From Hungateiclostridiaceae bacterium UBA1305 (GTDB lineage: Bacteria; Bacillota; Clostridia; Acetivibrionales; DTU013): a stretch of 44,847 bases of DNA. Location: NCBI GenBank assembly GCA_002307275.1, contig DBTX01000056.1:1-44847 (forward strand). Reading direction: 5' to 3'. A program made the translations under genes and the position numbers. The notes beneath the pieces are model-generated. The model was not told the origin of the DNA. It saw only the letters and a program-made list of their open reading frames with translations, and did not search any database. Shown here in pieces: positions 1-8,710 of the stretch; position 1 is the first letter of the stretch, and each line of letters starts with the position of its first letter.

Positions 1-1
1 G

Positions 2-310
2 GGACAGGGTCCAGGCTTTCCTCCAACTGGCGGTGAAGCCGGTATGGGACCGCCCTCCGGACGACCACCGGCATTTGTACCGCCTCTGTCGGCAGCACAG
101 CAAACGCAAGGCGTATTTGCTGTTAACCCGGGCTCGATAAGACCATGTAGATTCAGATATACCTATATTTGGCTGGAAAACAGGCAGCAATTTTGGATGT
201 GGCCGGTATTTATCGGGAGTGACTCCATAGCAGGCTGGAGATGGACCGGTTTTAACTGGGTTTACTTTGGTATTGATCTTGATAGGATATCCTCGTTTGT
301 TTGCTATTGA
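2..310 (+). CDS. C-terminal part of an unknown Gly/Pro-rich protein (cut by the window edge)
   Basis: The reading frame is open from the left edge to a stop at 308-310, so only the last 102 codons are seen. The first 30 or so residues are rich in Gly and Pro. The remainder is dense in aromatic residues (a YIWL segment, QFWMWP, GWRW, FNWVYFGID) and ends in a CY dipeptide. This looks like a flexible linker followed by a compact C-terminal domain of the kind seen in clostridial surface or spore-coat-like proteins. That is an impression, not a recognised family. An internal ATG at 44 has no ribosome site and is not taken as the start. The gene is followed by a strong hairpin terminator. Confidence 0.55.
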   Translation, partial: GQGPGFPPTGGEAGMGPPSGRPPAFVPPLSAAQQTQGVFAVNPGSIRPCRFRYTYIWLENRQQFWMWPVFIGSDSIAGWRWTGFNWVYFGIDLDRISSFVCY

Positions 311-335
311 TTCATGAGTTTCGCAACCCCTTCCC

Positions 336-369
336 GAAAAAGGTGCAGAAGTGTTTCTACACCTTTTTT
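336..369. terminator. Bidirectional intrinsic terminator
   Basis: A nine-pair stem, AAAAAGGTG (337-345) with CACCTTTTT (360-368), has an inner AGAA/TTCT extension and ends in a T run on the plus strand and an equivalent one on the minus strand. It sits between the converging first gene and the P-type ATPase and can serve both. Confidence 0.8.
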
Positions 370-414
370 CCTGGTGTGCGCCCAGCATAACATATGCTTT
401 ACCGTTAAGCCGGA

Positions 415-2547
415 TTAGGACAAGTTGGAGTCTTTTATTTTTACACCTATCCGAAGTGTGTTCAGTACAGCCAGCAGGGTCACGCCCACATCTGCAAATA
501 CTGCCTCCCACATGGTTGCCAGACCTGTTACGCCTAGTAATAAGACCAATACCTTAATACTTATGGCAAAGACGATATTTTGCAGGGCAATTTTTCTTGT
601 AATACTTGCTGTTTTGACTGCCTCAATAAGTTTGGAGGGTTCATCGGTCATCAGCACAATGTCCGATGCCTCGATTGCTGCATCAGAACCGAGGCCGCCC
701 ATTGATACGCCAATATCAGCCATGGCAAGTACGGGGGCATCGTTTATTCCATCACCGACAAAAATCACACTTCCTTTTGAGGACTTTTTGACCTGCTCGA
801 ATATTTTGACTTTTTGATCGGGCAGTAATCCATAATGGATCTCATCAAGTCCCAAAGCTTTTCCTACGGCTTCAGCAGGCTTTTGTGAATCGCCGGTCAG
901 CATAATGATCCTCTGTACCCCATGTTTCCGAAGCCCATCTACGGCTTTCAACGCATCTTTCCTTAGCGTATCGGATACCCTGATCAAACCTTTGTATTCA
1001 CCGTCCACAGCAACATATACCAGTGTACCGGCGGTTGAATCATGCTTCGCATCCGGGGTTATGCAAAAACCCTTGATGTAATCCAGATTTCCGGCGGCTG
1101 TCAGATGTCCTCGTATGGTTGCCGTAACGCCTTTGCCAGCTGCTTCCTCACAAGACTCGATAGTGGCTTCATCAATAGACTTTCCGAATTCCCTGACAAT
1201 TGACTGTGCGATCGGATGTAATGAATTTGCCTCGGCATATGCTGCATATTCCAATAGTTCCGCTTCACTGCAGCCTTCCGGTAAAATTTCCGAGACACTG
1301 AACACTCCTTCGGTCAGGGTTCCTGTTTTGTCGAATACGACAGTATCGACCTTGTTCAATGCTTCCAGATAGTTGCCTCCCTTTACAAGGATGCCAAGAG
1401 AGGATGCTTTGCCGATCCCGGCGAAAAATGTAAGCGGGATTGAAACAACAAGAGCACATGGACATGATATTACTAGAAAAATCATCGCTCTGTAAAGCCA
1501 GGTTTTAAAATCCATGCTTCCGGTAACAATCGGAGGTAAAACCGCTGTAAGGAATGCCGCAGCCGTGACGACAGGAGTATAGTAGGCAGCAAAGCGGTTG
1601 ATGAAGCTCTCCATCGGGGCTTTTTTTGATGCTGCGTCCTGTACGAGGGCAAGAATGCGGGTAATGGCAGACTGCTCCAGGGTGTTCACGGCCTGTAATG
1701 CAAGCAGGCCTGTTTTATTGATACAGCCGCCCAGCAGCTGATCGCCCGGGCTTGCCTTTACGGGAAGGGATTCGCCGGTGAGAGAGGAGGTATCGATAAA
1801 GGATTCACCTTCCATTACGCAGCAATCAAGCGGTATACGTTCACCAGGCTTCACAACAATGATATCACCGGCTTTGACAGTCTCAGGGGCAACCCTGACT
1901 GTACCCGCTTCGGTTTTTAAGCTGGCGTATTCCGGCTTTAGATCCATCAATGCTGCAATGGACCTTCTGGAACTTCCAACAGCCATATCCTCCAGCAGCA
2001 TCCCGACTTTGTAGAATAGCATTACCGCGGCTGCTTCCGGGTACTGGGCAGTTGCGATGGCACCAACGGTTGCAATGGTCATGAGCAGGTTTTCATCAAA
2101 AATACGGCCTTTCAATATATTTTTAGCTGCACGGTAAAGGACACTTCCGCCTGCGGAAAGCCATGCCAGTAAAAACAGTATAAAGGATAAAGAAAAGTTC
2201 TCCTTTGTCAAAAGCCCTGCAGTAAAGAGAAGAACACCTGTAATCAATGCTGCAATATTTTTCTTCAATTTTCGATTGAGGACTGAAGGCTTAAGAGAAC
2301 TCCCAGTCTCCAAACTACTGGCTTTACTGAGGACTTCAGCTCCGCTCTCAATCCCGGCAACTGCTTTCCTGACTTCGTTTTCCAAAGCCTGCGCCGACAT
2401 GTCCTGACCGAACACTATGTCAAGCCTTTGGGTCGCAAAGTTTAGTTTTGCATCCTGTACGCCTTTCACATTCCCAATAGTATCCTCGATTTTTTGTGCA
2501 CAATTTGCACATGTTATTCCTGTGAGTTCAAATGTAGTTTTATTCAT
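415..2547 (-). CDS. cadA: Zn/Cd/Pb-exporting P1B-type ATPase (CadA/ZntA type)
   Basis: This is a heavy-metal efflux ATPase of the cytoplasmic membrane. One N-terminal metal-binding domain carries the CANC motif (Cys13, Cys16). Membrane helices follow, then the TGES actuator motif near residue 258, the CPC metal site in the membrane near residue 362, the DKTGT phosphorylation motif near Asp406, the HP dipeptide of the nucleotide domain (SLHP), and the GDGINDAP hinge. The CPC-ALVVSIP context and an Asp in the last helix (DVGVTLLA) point to the P1B-2 subgroup for Zn, Cd and Pb rather than copper. At 710 residues it is of normal length. The start is the ATG at 2547, which has GAGAGG seven bases upstream; the ATG at 2586 lies inside the operator. 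The gene is monocistronic, under a consensus promoter and an ArsR-type operator, with no arsR/cadC gene in the window. Confidence 0.93.
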   Translation of the reverse strand: MNKTTFELTGITCANCAQKIEDTIGNVKGVQDAKLNFATQRLDIVFGQDMSAQALENEVRKAVAGIESGAEVLSKASSLETGSSLKPSVLNRKLKKNIAALITGVLLFTAGLLTKENFSLSFILFLLAWLSAGGSVLYRAAKNILKGRIFDENLLMTIATVGAIATAQYPEAAAVMLFYKVGMLLEDMAVGSSRRSIAALMDLKPEYASLKTEAGTVRVAPETVKAGDIIVVKPGERIPLDCCVMEGESFIDTSSLTGESLPVKASPGDQLLGGCINKTGLLALQAVNTLEQSAITRILALVQDAASKKAPMESFINRFAAYYTPVVTAAAFLTAVLPPIVTGSMDFKTWLYRAMIFLVISCPCALVVSIPLTFFAGIGKASSLGILVKGGNYLEALNKVDTVVFDKTGTLTEGVFSVSEILPEGCSEAELLEYAAYAEANSLHPIAQSIVREFGKSIDEATIESCEEAAGKGVTATIRGHLTAAGNLDYIKGFCITPDAKHDSTAGTLVYVAVDGEYKGLIRVSDTLRKDALKAVDGLRKHGVQRIIMLTGDSQKPAEAVGKALGLDEIHYGLLPDQKVKIFEQVKKSSKGSVIFVGDGINDAPVLAMADIGVSMGGLGSDAAIEASDIVLMTDEPSKLIEAVKTASITRKIALQNIVFAISIKVLVLLLGVTGLATMWEAVFADVGVTLLAVLNTLRIGVKIKDSNLS

Positions 2548-2568
2548 AGTGTAACCTCTCGTATTAAT

Positions 2569-2588
2569 ATATGAGCACATATTCATAT
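2569..2588 (-). promoter_or_regulatory. ArsR/SmtB-type operator of the metal ATPase
   Basis: The imperfect palindrome ATATGAGCACATATTCATAT has six-base arms (ATATGA/TCATAT) and fits the 12-2-12 pattern bound by CzrA/SmtB/CadC metal sensors (TGA...TCA separated by an AT-rich core). It lies just downstream of the cadA -10 box, where a bound repressor would block transcription. The sensor itself is not encoded nearby. Confidence 0.7.
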
Positions 2589-2597
2589 GATGATAAT

Positions 2598-2626
2598 ATA
2601 TTAATACTGAAAATTGATTATGTCAA
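2598..2626 (-). promoter_or_regulatory. Sigma-A type promoter of cadA
   Basis: On the minus strand there is a perfect TTGACA (2621-2626), a 17-base spacer and TAATAT (2598-2603). Transcription would start near 2591, directly in front of the ArsR-type operator. Confidence 0.8.
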
Positions 2627-2688
2627 GGGTATATCAACTAAAATGTGTATGTTCTGTGTCAGTGCTTTATGAAGCAAAAGAGTGGTTC

Positions 2689-2716
2689 TTGACACCTGAA
2701 TACATAGTTGTATTAT
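2689..2716 (+). promoter_or_regulatory. Promoter of the LacI-family gene
   Basis: TTGACA (2689-2694), a 16-base spacer and TATTAT (2711-2716). A GATTGCAT half-site (2723-2730) lies at the expected transcription start and a fuller operator lies 22 bases further on. Confidence 0.6.
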
Positions 2717-2751
2717 GTACCTGATTGCATTCTGTCCTGAAATATTATATA

Positions 2752-2767
2752 ATGCAATCGTATGCAT
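2752..2767 (+). promoter_or_regulatory. LacI-family operator, imperfect copy (autoregulation)
   Basis: ATGCAATCGTATGCAT differs at two positions from the perfect palindrome ATGCAATCGATTGCAT in front of fucI. An inverted half-site GATTGCAT lies upstream at 2723-2730. The position between promoter and start codon suggests autorepression. Confidence 0.7.
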
Positions 2768-2787
2768 AACATAATGAGGTAATTCTT

Positions 2788-3771
2788 ATGCCAACCGCAA
2801 GAGATGTTGCAAAGCAAGCTGGAGTGTCCACTTCCACGGTGTCCCGTGTGATGAATCACGACCCCAGGATCAGTCCGGAAACCAGGGACAGGGTCGTAAA
2901 ATGCATTGAGGATACAGGCTACAGAGTGAATCAGATCGCAAGGAGCCTGAAGACGAACCGGTCATATACCATCGGTTTCCTTTGTCCGGAGCTTTCCAAT
3001 GACTTCTTTATGAAAATTGCGGAGGGAATCGAGATGGAGCTTGGCAAATACGGCTACAGCATGGTCGTGTGTTCGTCGAACGGTACCATTCAGGGTGAAG
3101 AGGAAAGAATAAGGCTTCTTTACGAAAAATGCATCGATGGCCTGATCGTAATCCCCGCAACGAATTCCGGCAGCCATTATCAATGGATCAAGGATCTCCG
3201 GATTCCAGTGGTCCTTGCAGACAGACTTGCTGAAGGATTCTCGGCCGATGCCGTACTGGTAGACAATTTCAACGGCACCTACCTTGCGATCGAGGATCGG
3301 ATCAGGCAGGGTGAAAGAAGGATCGGTTATATCGGAGGCGATTTAGCGCTTACAAATGCCAGGGAACGGGACGACGGTTACAGGAAGGCGCTGGAGAGCT
3401 ATTCCATCCAAATCGATGATTCCATCATCAAATACGGGGATTTTCACACGGAAAGCGGCTACAGCAAGATGAAGGAGCTGATGCAACAGGAAAACCCACC
3501 CGGGTGCGTTTTTATCGCAAACCGGTACATGCATGTGGGAGCGACTAAATATCTGATTGAAAATACAGCACCATCTGAAAAAGCAGTCTCAATTGTTAGC
3601 TTTGATGATCTTGAGCTTGTTTCATCACTTGGATTCTGCAAGGTCGTCGTCAGGCAGCCGACGCTTGAAATCGGAATTACTGCCGCCAAACTGCTTTATG
3701 ACAGGGTCAATGGTGAAATACTTCCGTATCCGCAGATCATCAGACTAAAAACGGAATTACATAAAATATAA
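2788..3771 (+). CDS. LacI-family transcriptional regulator
   Basis: A 327-residue one-component sugar-responsive DNA-binding protein. The N-terminal helix-turn-helix is textbook (TARDVAKQAGVSTSTVSRVMN) followed by the hinge helix (residues about 45-60), then a periplasmic-binding-protein-like effector domain starting near residue 61 (YTIGFLCPEL). The length is slightly short of the family norm of about 335. The start has an AGGT ribosome site nine bases upstream. The only codirectional neighbour is fucI, and both are preceded by versions of the same 16-bp palindrome, so this protein most likely represses itself and fucI and responds to fucose, fuculose or a related sugar. The effector is inferred, not seen. 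Confidence 0.9.
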   Translation: MPTARDVAKQAGVSTSTVSRVMNHDPRISPETRDRVVKCIEDTGYRVNQIARSLKTNRSYTIGFLCPELSNDFFMKIAEGIEMELGKYGYSMVVCSSNGTIQGEEERIRLLYEKCIDGLIVIPATNSGSHYQWIKDLRIPVVLADRLAEGFSADAVLVDNFNGTYLAIEDRIRQGERRIGYIGGDLALTNARERDDGYRKALESYSIQIDDSIIKYGDFHTESGYSKMKELMQQENPPGCVFIANRYMHVGATKYLIENTAPSEKAVSIVSFDDLELVSSLGFCKVVVRQPTLEIGITAAKLLYDRVNGEILPYPQIIRLKTELHKI

Positions 3772-3849
3772 TGTAAACACGGAATGGAAGGAAAGTGGTC
3801 GTCAAGATTGGCAATAATAACGAGGCAAAAGATGTCCCCAACCCCGGAT

Positions 3850-3885
3850 GCATGGGCAAGCAGCAAGCAAAGCTTACGACCAGCC
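3850..3885. repeat. Dispersed imperfect-palindrome repeat, diverged copy A
   Basis: GCATGGGCAAGCAG at 3850-3863 and CGACCAGCC at 3877-3885 match the two ends of a repeat seen better preserved at 36601-36637 and partly at 29171-29243. The centre is not conserved. This is the weakest of the three copies. The rest of the 200-base lacI-fucI gap (3772-3943) holds no gene that I can support. Confidence 0.35.
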
Positions 3886-3943
3886 TCGTTAAACCGATGC
3901 GTTATAAGGATGGGTTCATCCTGTTAACAATATTTTATAAAAA

Positions 3944-3959
3944 ATGCAATCGATTGCAT
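3944..3959 (+). promoter_or_regulatory. LacI-family operator of fucI (perfect palindrome)
   Basis: ATGCAATCGATTGCAT is a perfect 16-bp palindrome with the central CG typical of LacI-family sites. It ends two bases before the AAGGAGGA ribosome site of fucI. An imperfect copy precedes the adjacent lacI gene. No strong -35/-10 pair is seen in front of it. Confidence 0.85.
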
Positions 3960-3975
3960 AAGGAGGAGATTTTTT

Positions 3976-5802
3976 ATGCCAAATGGAAAAAGCGGTACGA
4001 CAGCACAGAGTGGCAACAGGCTCAGAGGAGATATGCCAAAGGTAGGCATCCGCCCTACGATTGACGGAAGACGCGGAGGAATAAGAGAGTCACTTGAAGG
4101 ACAGACGATGGCAATGGCACAGGCTGCTGCGAAATTGATCACGGAAAACCTGAAGTACCCGAATGGGCTTCCAGTGGAGTGCGTTATAGCCGACAGCTGT
4201 ATTGGAGGCGTTGCCGAAGCGGCAATGACTGCAGAAAAATTTGCAAAGGCAGGCGTCGGCGTATCGTTGACCGTCACCCCCTGCTGGTGTTATGGCTCGG
4301 AAACTATGGATATGGACCCTCTCCTGCCGAAGGCGGTATGGGGATTCAATGGGACAGAACGCCCCGGAGCGGTATATCTGGCTGCAGTCCTGGCCGCACA
4401 CAATCAGAAGGGTTTGCCCGCATTTGGCATCTATGGCCATGATGTTCAGGATGCCGGAAATATGTCAATCCCGGAGGATGTCCGGGAAAAAATCCTCCGT
4501 TTCGTAAAAGCAGGTCTTGCTGCCGCAATTATGAAAGGCAAGTCCTATTTGTCCCTGGGCTCTGTAGCAATGGGGATTGCAGGCTCGATCGTGAATGAAC
4601 CGTTTTTTGGCAAGTATCTGGGTATGAGGAATGAATATGTCGATATGTCGGAATTTACCCGCAGGATGGATAGAGGAATATTTGACAGGGAAGAATTCGA
4701 TAAGGCCAAAACGTGGGTCAAGGCCAATTGTGTTGAAGCAGCAGACATTAACCCGGAAGAAAAGCGCAGTTCCAGAGAACAGAAGGACAAGGATTGGGAT
4801 ACCGTTATCAAGATGGTGCTGATTGCCAGGGACTTGATGGTTGGAAATCCGAAGCTTGATGAAATGGGCTACCGGGAAGAGTCTCTCGGCCATAATGCTA
4901 TCGCGGCCGGTTTCCAGGGTCAGAGGCAGTGGACCGACCATTCCCCTAACGGTGATTTTATGGAAGCGATTCTTTGCTCTTCCTTTGACTGGAACGGCCT
5001 GAGGGAGGCTTATATCCTTGCAACGGAGAACGACAGCCTGAATGCTGCCGCTATGCTCTTCGGACATTTGCTTTCGAATGCCGCACAGGTTTTTGCCGAT
5101 GTCAGAACTTACTGGAGCAACGATGCGGTTTACAGGGTAACGGGCAGGAAGCTGCCAGACGAGGCTGAGAGTGGTATCATCCATCTGATCAATTCCGGAG
5201 CCGCTGCCCTTGATGGCTGTGGACAGCAATCCATTGACGGCACTCCTGCAATGAAACCCTTCTGGGATATCGCACAGGATGAGGTAAACAAGTGTCTGGC
5301 TGCAACATCGTGGAAGCCGGCAAACACCGGATATTTCAGAGGCGGCGGGTATTCCTCCTGGTTTCTGACAAAGGGCGGGATGCCTGTCACCATGTCCAGG
5401 ATCAACATCGTCGATGGTCTGGGACCTGTTCTTCAGTTAGCGGAAGGGTATACAGTAGAACTTCCAAAAGAGATCAATGATATCCTTGACAAACGCACGG
5501 ACCCGACCTGGCCCACTACCTGGTTCACACCGATCCTGACCGGCACAGACGCGTTTACGGATGTGTATTCGGTCATGGCCAACTGGGGCGCAAATCATGC
5601 CGCTTTCAGCTATGGGCATATCGGCGCTGATTTGATTACTTTGGCGTCTATCCTAAGGATCCCGGTATGCATGCATAATGTATCCGACGATAGGATATTC
5701 CGGCCAAGCGCATGGAGCGCATTTGGCACAAAAGACCCGGAAGGTGCCGATTACAGAGCTTGCACAAATTATGGGCCCTTATATGGGAAAAATGGTAAAT
5801 AA
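3976..5802 (+). CDS. fucI: L-fucose isomerase
   Basis: A cytoplasmic Mn-dependent ketol isomerase that converts L-fucose to L-fuculose; the family also acts on D-arabinose. The 608-residue product follows E. coli FucI along its whole length (KVGIRPTIDGRRGGIRESLE near the start, TPCWCYGSET, WGFNGTERPGA, GYSS, MHN near the end). The metal ligands that correspond to E. coli Glu337, Asp361 and His528 are present as Glu351 (ATEND), Asp375 (FADVRTYW) and His541 (GANHA). The start has a near-perfect AAGGAGGA ribosome site. The gene stands alone behind its LacI operator: no fuculokinase, fuculose-phosphate aldolase or fucose transporter follows, so the rest of the pathway must lie elsewhere. Confidence 0.96.
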   Translation: MPNGKSGTTAQSGNRLRGDMPKVGIRPTIDGRRGGIRESLEGQTMAMAQAAAKLITENLKYPNGLPVECVIADSCIGGVAEAAMTAEKFAKAGVGVSLTVTPCWCYGSETMDMDPLLPKAVWGFNGTERPGAVYLAAVLAAHNQKGLPAFGIYGHDVQDAGNMSIPEDVREKILRFVKAGLAAAIMKGKSYLSLGSVAMGIAGSIVNEPFFGKYLGMRNEYVDMSEFTRRMDRGIFDREEFDKAKTWVKANCVEAADINPEEKRSSREQKDKDWDTVIKMVLIARDLMVGNPKLDEMGYREESLGHNAIAAGFQGQRQWTDHSPNGDFMEAILCSSFDWNGLREAYILATENDSLNAAAMLFGHLLSNAAQVFADVRTYWSNDAVYRVTGRKLPDEAESGIIHLINSGAAALDGCGQQSIDGTPAMKPFWDIAQDEVNKCLAATSWKPANTGYFRGGGYSSWFLTKGGMPVTMSRINIVDGLGPVLQLAEGYTVELPKEINDILDKRTDPTWPTTWFTPILTGTDAFTDVYSVMANWGANHAAFSYGHIGADLITLASILRIPVCMHNVSDDRIFRPSAWSAFGTKDPEGADYRACTNYGPLYGKNGK

Positions 5803-5961
5803 GTATCAAGAGGTCGGTTGCTCTTATGAAATCCCATTTTGAATTGCAGGGCGCTGATGCAGAGTACAAAAAAGCGCCGCGTTAGTGCAGTGAATGATTA
5901 TGGAATGAGTCTTACAAAGAAGTATTGATGCAAAGAAGTCCAGTTTCAACTGGAAGGCATA

Positions 5962-5998
5962 AAAAACTGTCAAAGGTGATTAACTTTTGACAGTTTTT
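5962..5998. terminator. Bidirectional intrinsic terminator between fucI and lemA
   Basis: A 13-pair stem, AAAAACTGTCAAA (5962-5974) with TTTGACAGTTTTT (5986-5998), has T runs at both ends. It separates converging genes. The 160 bases between the fucI stop and this hairpin show nothing else. Confidence 0.88.
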
Positions 5999-6034
5999 TT
6001 TGACAACCTTTTTTGAAATCCATATTGGAAGTTT

Positions 6035-6589
6035 TTAAAATTTAACCTGCGGTACTGCACTTTCTCCTTCATCTACAGAGAAGAAGGGCTCTTCAACAAA
6101 GTTGAACATGTTTGCCAGTATACTGGACGGGAACATCTGGATCGCGTTGTTGTAATCCATGGTCACGTCGTTGTAGAACTGGCGTGCAAAGGTGATCTTG
6201 TCCTCGGTCTTTGAAAGCTCATGCTGCAGTTCCTGGAAGTTGACATTGGCTTTCAGGTCCGGATAGGCTTCGGCCACGGCCATCAGCCTTCCCAAGCCCT
6301 GGGACAGGTCGCCGTTTGCTTTGATCGCGTCCTGGTGATTGCCCGCCGCCATGTAATTGCTTCTGGCCTGTATGACAGATTCAAAGGTCTGGCGTTCATG
6401 AGCCGCATAACCTTTTACAGTCTCCAGAAGATTGGGAATCAGATCAAAACGCCTCTTGAGCTGAACATCGATCTGGCTCCATGAATTCGCGACCTTGTTC
6501 CTTTTACCCACAAGACCGTTGTAGGAAGCCATAACGATCAAGGCAAGCACTACAACAATTACCAACAAGACTATAATTATACCCAGCAT
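6035..6589 (-). CDS. lemA: LemA family protein
   Basis: A 184-residue membrane-anchored protein with one N-terminal helix (residues 2-21, all aliphatic), followed by the conserved LemA segment around YNGLVGKRNKVANSWSQID and VQLKRRFDLIPNLLETVKGYA, then a long helical bundle ending with the typical NNAIQMFPSSILA motif. The molecular role of the family is not established. AAGGAGG lies ten bases before the ATG. It is the second gene of a two-gene unit with the DUF2207 gene 65 bases upstream, a pairing common in Firmicutes, and the pair ends at the 5962-5998 terminator. Confidence 0.92.
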   Translation of the reverse strand: MLGIIIVLLVIVVVLALIVMASYNGLVGKRNKVANSWSQIDVQLKRRFDLIPNLLETVKGYAAHERQTFESVIQARSNYMAAGNHQDAIKANGDLSQGLGRLMAVAEAYPDLKANVNFQELQHELSKTEDKITFARQFYNDVTMDYNNAIQMFPSSILANMFNFVEEPFFSVDEGESAVPQVKF

Positions 6590-6654
6590 ATTATCCTCAT
6601 CCTCCTTATTATTAACCGGCCGGCGCCTGCCGACGGTACAGTGACTTTAAATAA

Positions 6655-8616
6655 TTAGAACGCGCCTCTGCCGCCTCCGCCTCCGCCCCCTCCGGAACTT
6701 CCGCCGCTGAAGCCTCCTCCGCCGCCGGATGAAGAGGATAGCGTCGAATTTGCAACAGCCATGGCGTTGCTGATGGCGCTATCAATAGAAGTAACCGTAG
6801 TGTCGAAGGTATGTGTGAACATTTCAAAATTGGCGAAGCTATAACCATGCATATAGGTAAGGCGTGTATCCTGGAGGTCCGTATCTGTGAATACAAGCGG
6901 AAGCTGCCTTATGACTTCCTTTGCCACGCCAAGTGATATCGCATAAACCAGGTAATGCTCCCAAATAACGATTGCAGGCATTTCAGCCTTGTCAAGATGG
7001 CTGAATTCCTTTAAAAAGTTCTTGAAGGCCAGCCACATTGCATTCTGCTCGTTTCCGTACGCGGTTCGTCGGCTGAGTCTTGCTGAAAAAATGAGGAGTA
7101 CCAGGAATTGTACAATTAGTGCAGCACCAAAAGCAGCCTTAAATGTTGACAAGATCAATATTCCCAATCCCAGGTAAGCCAGCGAAGCTAGTACTCCAAT
7201 CCATATTCCGGTCTGACAGGTCTTGTCAAAGAAATTATTCTTTTCTGCCTCAGCTTTAGCAAGGCCGCACCATTTATCATAGTCTTTTTTGAACTGGCGG
7301 GCACCCGAGGTGGATTTTGTAAGGTCGGATATATCGTCCAGTACAAGGCTTTTGCCGTCTCCCAGTCCACTTATGAACCAGTCCAGCAAAAATGCCTCGT
7401 GATCCTTCAGATTGATTACAGGTGATTTGGGATTGAGTGAAACAACATAATCCGTGACCTCTTTATTTTTGAAAATACCTTTCTTGACATATTGATTGGA
7501 TGTGAGCAGCAACTGCTCTTTTCTAACCAGATCCATCAGTGTTGCCGTAATATCCTTTGTACTCACGCTTCCCATTGACAAGAGCGAACTCATTTCGGCA
7601 GGGGTATATTCTCCCGGGAGTTCCCTGTAATATTTGCCTTCGAAGTTATGTTTGAGTTCCTTGTCATATTTGAAATAGATATAAAAGATCAAAACAAACC
7701 ACAGCAGGAACAATACTACTGCAATTGCCGTACCCGTCGGCCGGATTGCGTCTATTCCTGCCTGTTCGGCCAGACGCTGCTGTTCCAGTTCCTTCTGACT
7801 TTGCTGATATTCTTCGACGTCCTTGCGGGCTTGCTCTCTTTCAGCGTTGGCTGCGTCTGCGAGACTTTTTTCATTTGCCATGATATCGGGCAGAGCCGCC
7901 TTATCTTCCACGTTCGTACATTGTGGCACCAGTGAAGTAGGGAAAAGAACCAGTGTCTCGATGAAATTACCAGGGGTGTTATAATCGCAGGTAAACTGGA
8001 CATGGTTTCCGTCGATAATCTTTGAATCCCCAATCAGAGGTCCATGGCCAAATACCTTTAATTCTTCCTTTTGCGCGCCTTCAGGCAAAGTGATGTTGAT
8101 TACAATATTGCTTTGCTGTACAGGTGAGTTGGCATCAATTATTTTTCTGTTGAATTCAGCAATGTCATCATATTTTGTTATGACATCCTTGAATCTATAT
8201 TTAAGAACGAAGGTTTTTTTCTCATCCAAAGAAGGCTCAAATATCTTGAAATTAGCCATCGTACCTTCGTTTACTAGATTATAGGTACCTGAACCGCTGT
8301 CATCATCCACATCCTGCGTAGAGTTCAGCCTCCATTCCTCCGGAGTTCCATTCTTGTCGACAAAAACCTGCAGGTTTTCAATGCCGCCTGTCGATGAAAA
8401 ATCGATTTCACCAAGGATACCATTGAAATCGCCGTTGAAGTTATAGGTAAGCCTTTCCTCAATATCCGCCGAACCGTCCGGGTTAATATTCACGTTAACT
8501 GTGTAGCCAGAAATGTCGTAATATTTGTCAGCGGCAATCGCAGTCTGTCCCACAGCAAATACCTGAAGAATGATCACTGCTGCCAGTATAACGATTACAG
8601 GCAATTTCCTTCTCAA
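6655..8616 (-). CDS. DUF2207 family membrane protein
   Basis: A predicted surface or membrane protein of about 653 residues: signal peptide, an extracytoplasmic beta-rich domain (KYYDISGYTVNVNINPDGSADIEE onset), a transmembrane helix near residue 300 (AIAVVLFLLWFVLIFYIYF), a cytoplasmic domain, further helices around residues 480-520, and a tail of Gly and Ser repeats (GGGGFSGG) typical of DUF2207 proteins. The upstream ATG at 8643 has no ribosome site. A TTG at 8616 has AAGGAGG eight bases upstream and gives a clean signal peptide (MRRKLPVIVILAAVIIL...), so I choose the TTG. Its partner is lemA. The function is unknown. Confidence 0.88.
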   Translation of the reverse strand: MRRKLPVIVILAAVIILQVFAVGQTAIAADKYYDISGYTVNVNINPDGSADIEERLTYNFNGDFNGILGEIDFSSTGGIENLQVFVDKNGTPEEWRLNSTQDVDDDSGSGTYNLVNEGTMANFKIFEPSLDEKKTFVLKYRFKDVITKYDDIAEFNRKIIDANSPVQQSNIVINITLPEGAQKEELKVFGHGPLIGDSKIIDGNHVQFTCDYNTPGNFIETLVLFPTSLVPQCTNVEDKAALPDIMANEKSLADAANAEREQARKDVEEYQQSQKELEQQRLAEQAGIDAIRPTGTAIAVVLFLLWFVLIFYIYFKYDKELKHNFEGKYYRELPGEYTPAEMSSLLSMGSVSTKDITATLMDLVRKEQLLLTSNQYVKKGIFKNKEVTDYVVSLNPKSPVINLKDHEAFLLDWFISGLGDGKSLVLDDISDLTKSTSGARQFKKDYDKWCGLAKAEAEKNNFFDKTCQTGIWIGVLASLAYLGLGILILSTFKAAFGAALIVQFLVLLIFSARLSRRTAYGNEQNAMWLAFKNFLKEFSHLDKAEMPAIVIWEHYLVYAISLGVAKEVIRQLPLVFTDTDLQDTRLTYMHGYSFANFEMFTHTFDTTVTSIDSAISNAMAVANSTLSSSSGGGGGFSGGSSGGGGGGGGRGAF

Positions 8617-8710
8617 TCCATCAGCCTCCTTCGCATCGTCCATGTCATAGATTTTATCATATTATACTGGATAAGTAATGCATTTGTTTGCCGAATAGGA
8701 CATAAATAAA

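Noticed and set aside
3841..3900. Cyclic-di-GMP riboswitch
   Set aside because: GGGCAAGC and GCAAAGC looked similar to the GEMM core, but the required ACGCACAGGGCAAACC and tetraloop-receptor parts are absent.
3795..4064. An 89-codon open frame before fucI
   Set aside because: It runs through the fucI operator and ribosome site and overlaps fucI out of frame; no ribosome site of its own.
8643..8643. ATG start for the DUF2207 protein
   Set aside because: No ribosome site; nine codons downstream a TTG with AAGGAGG at ideal distance gives a proper signal peptide.
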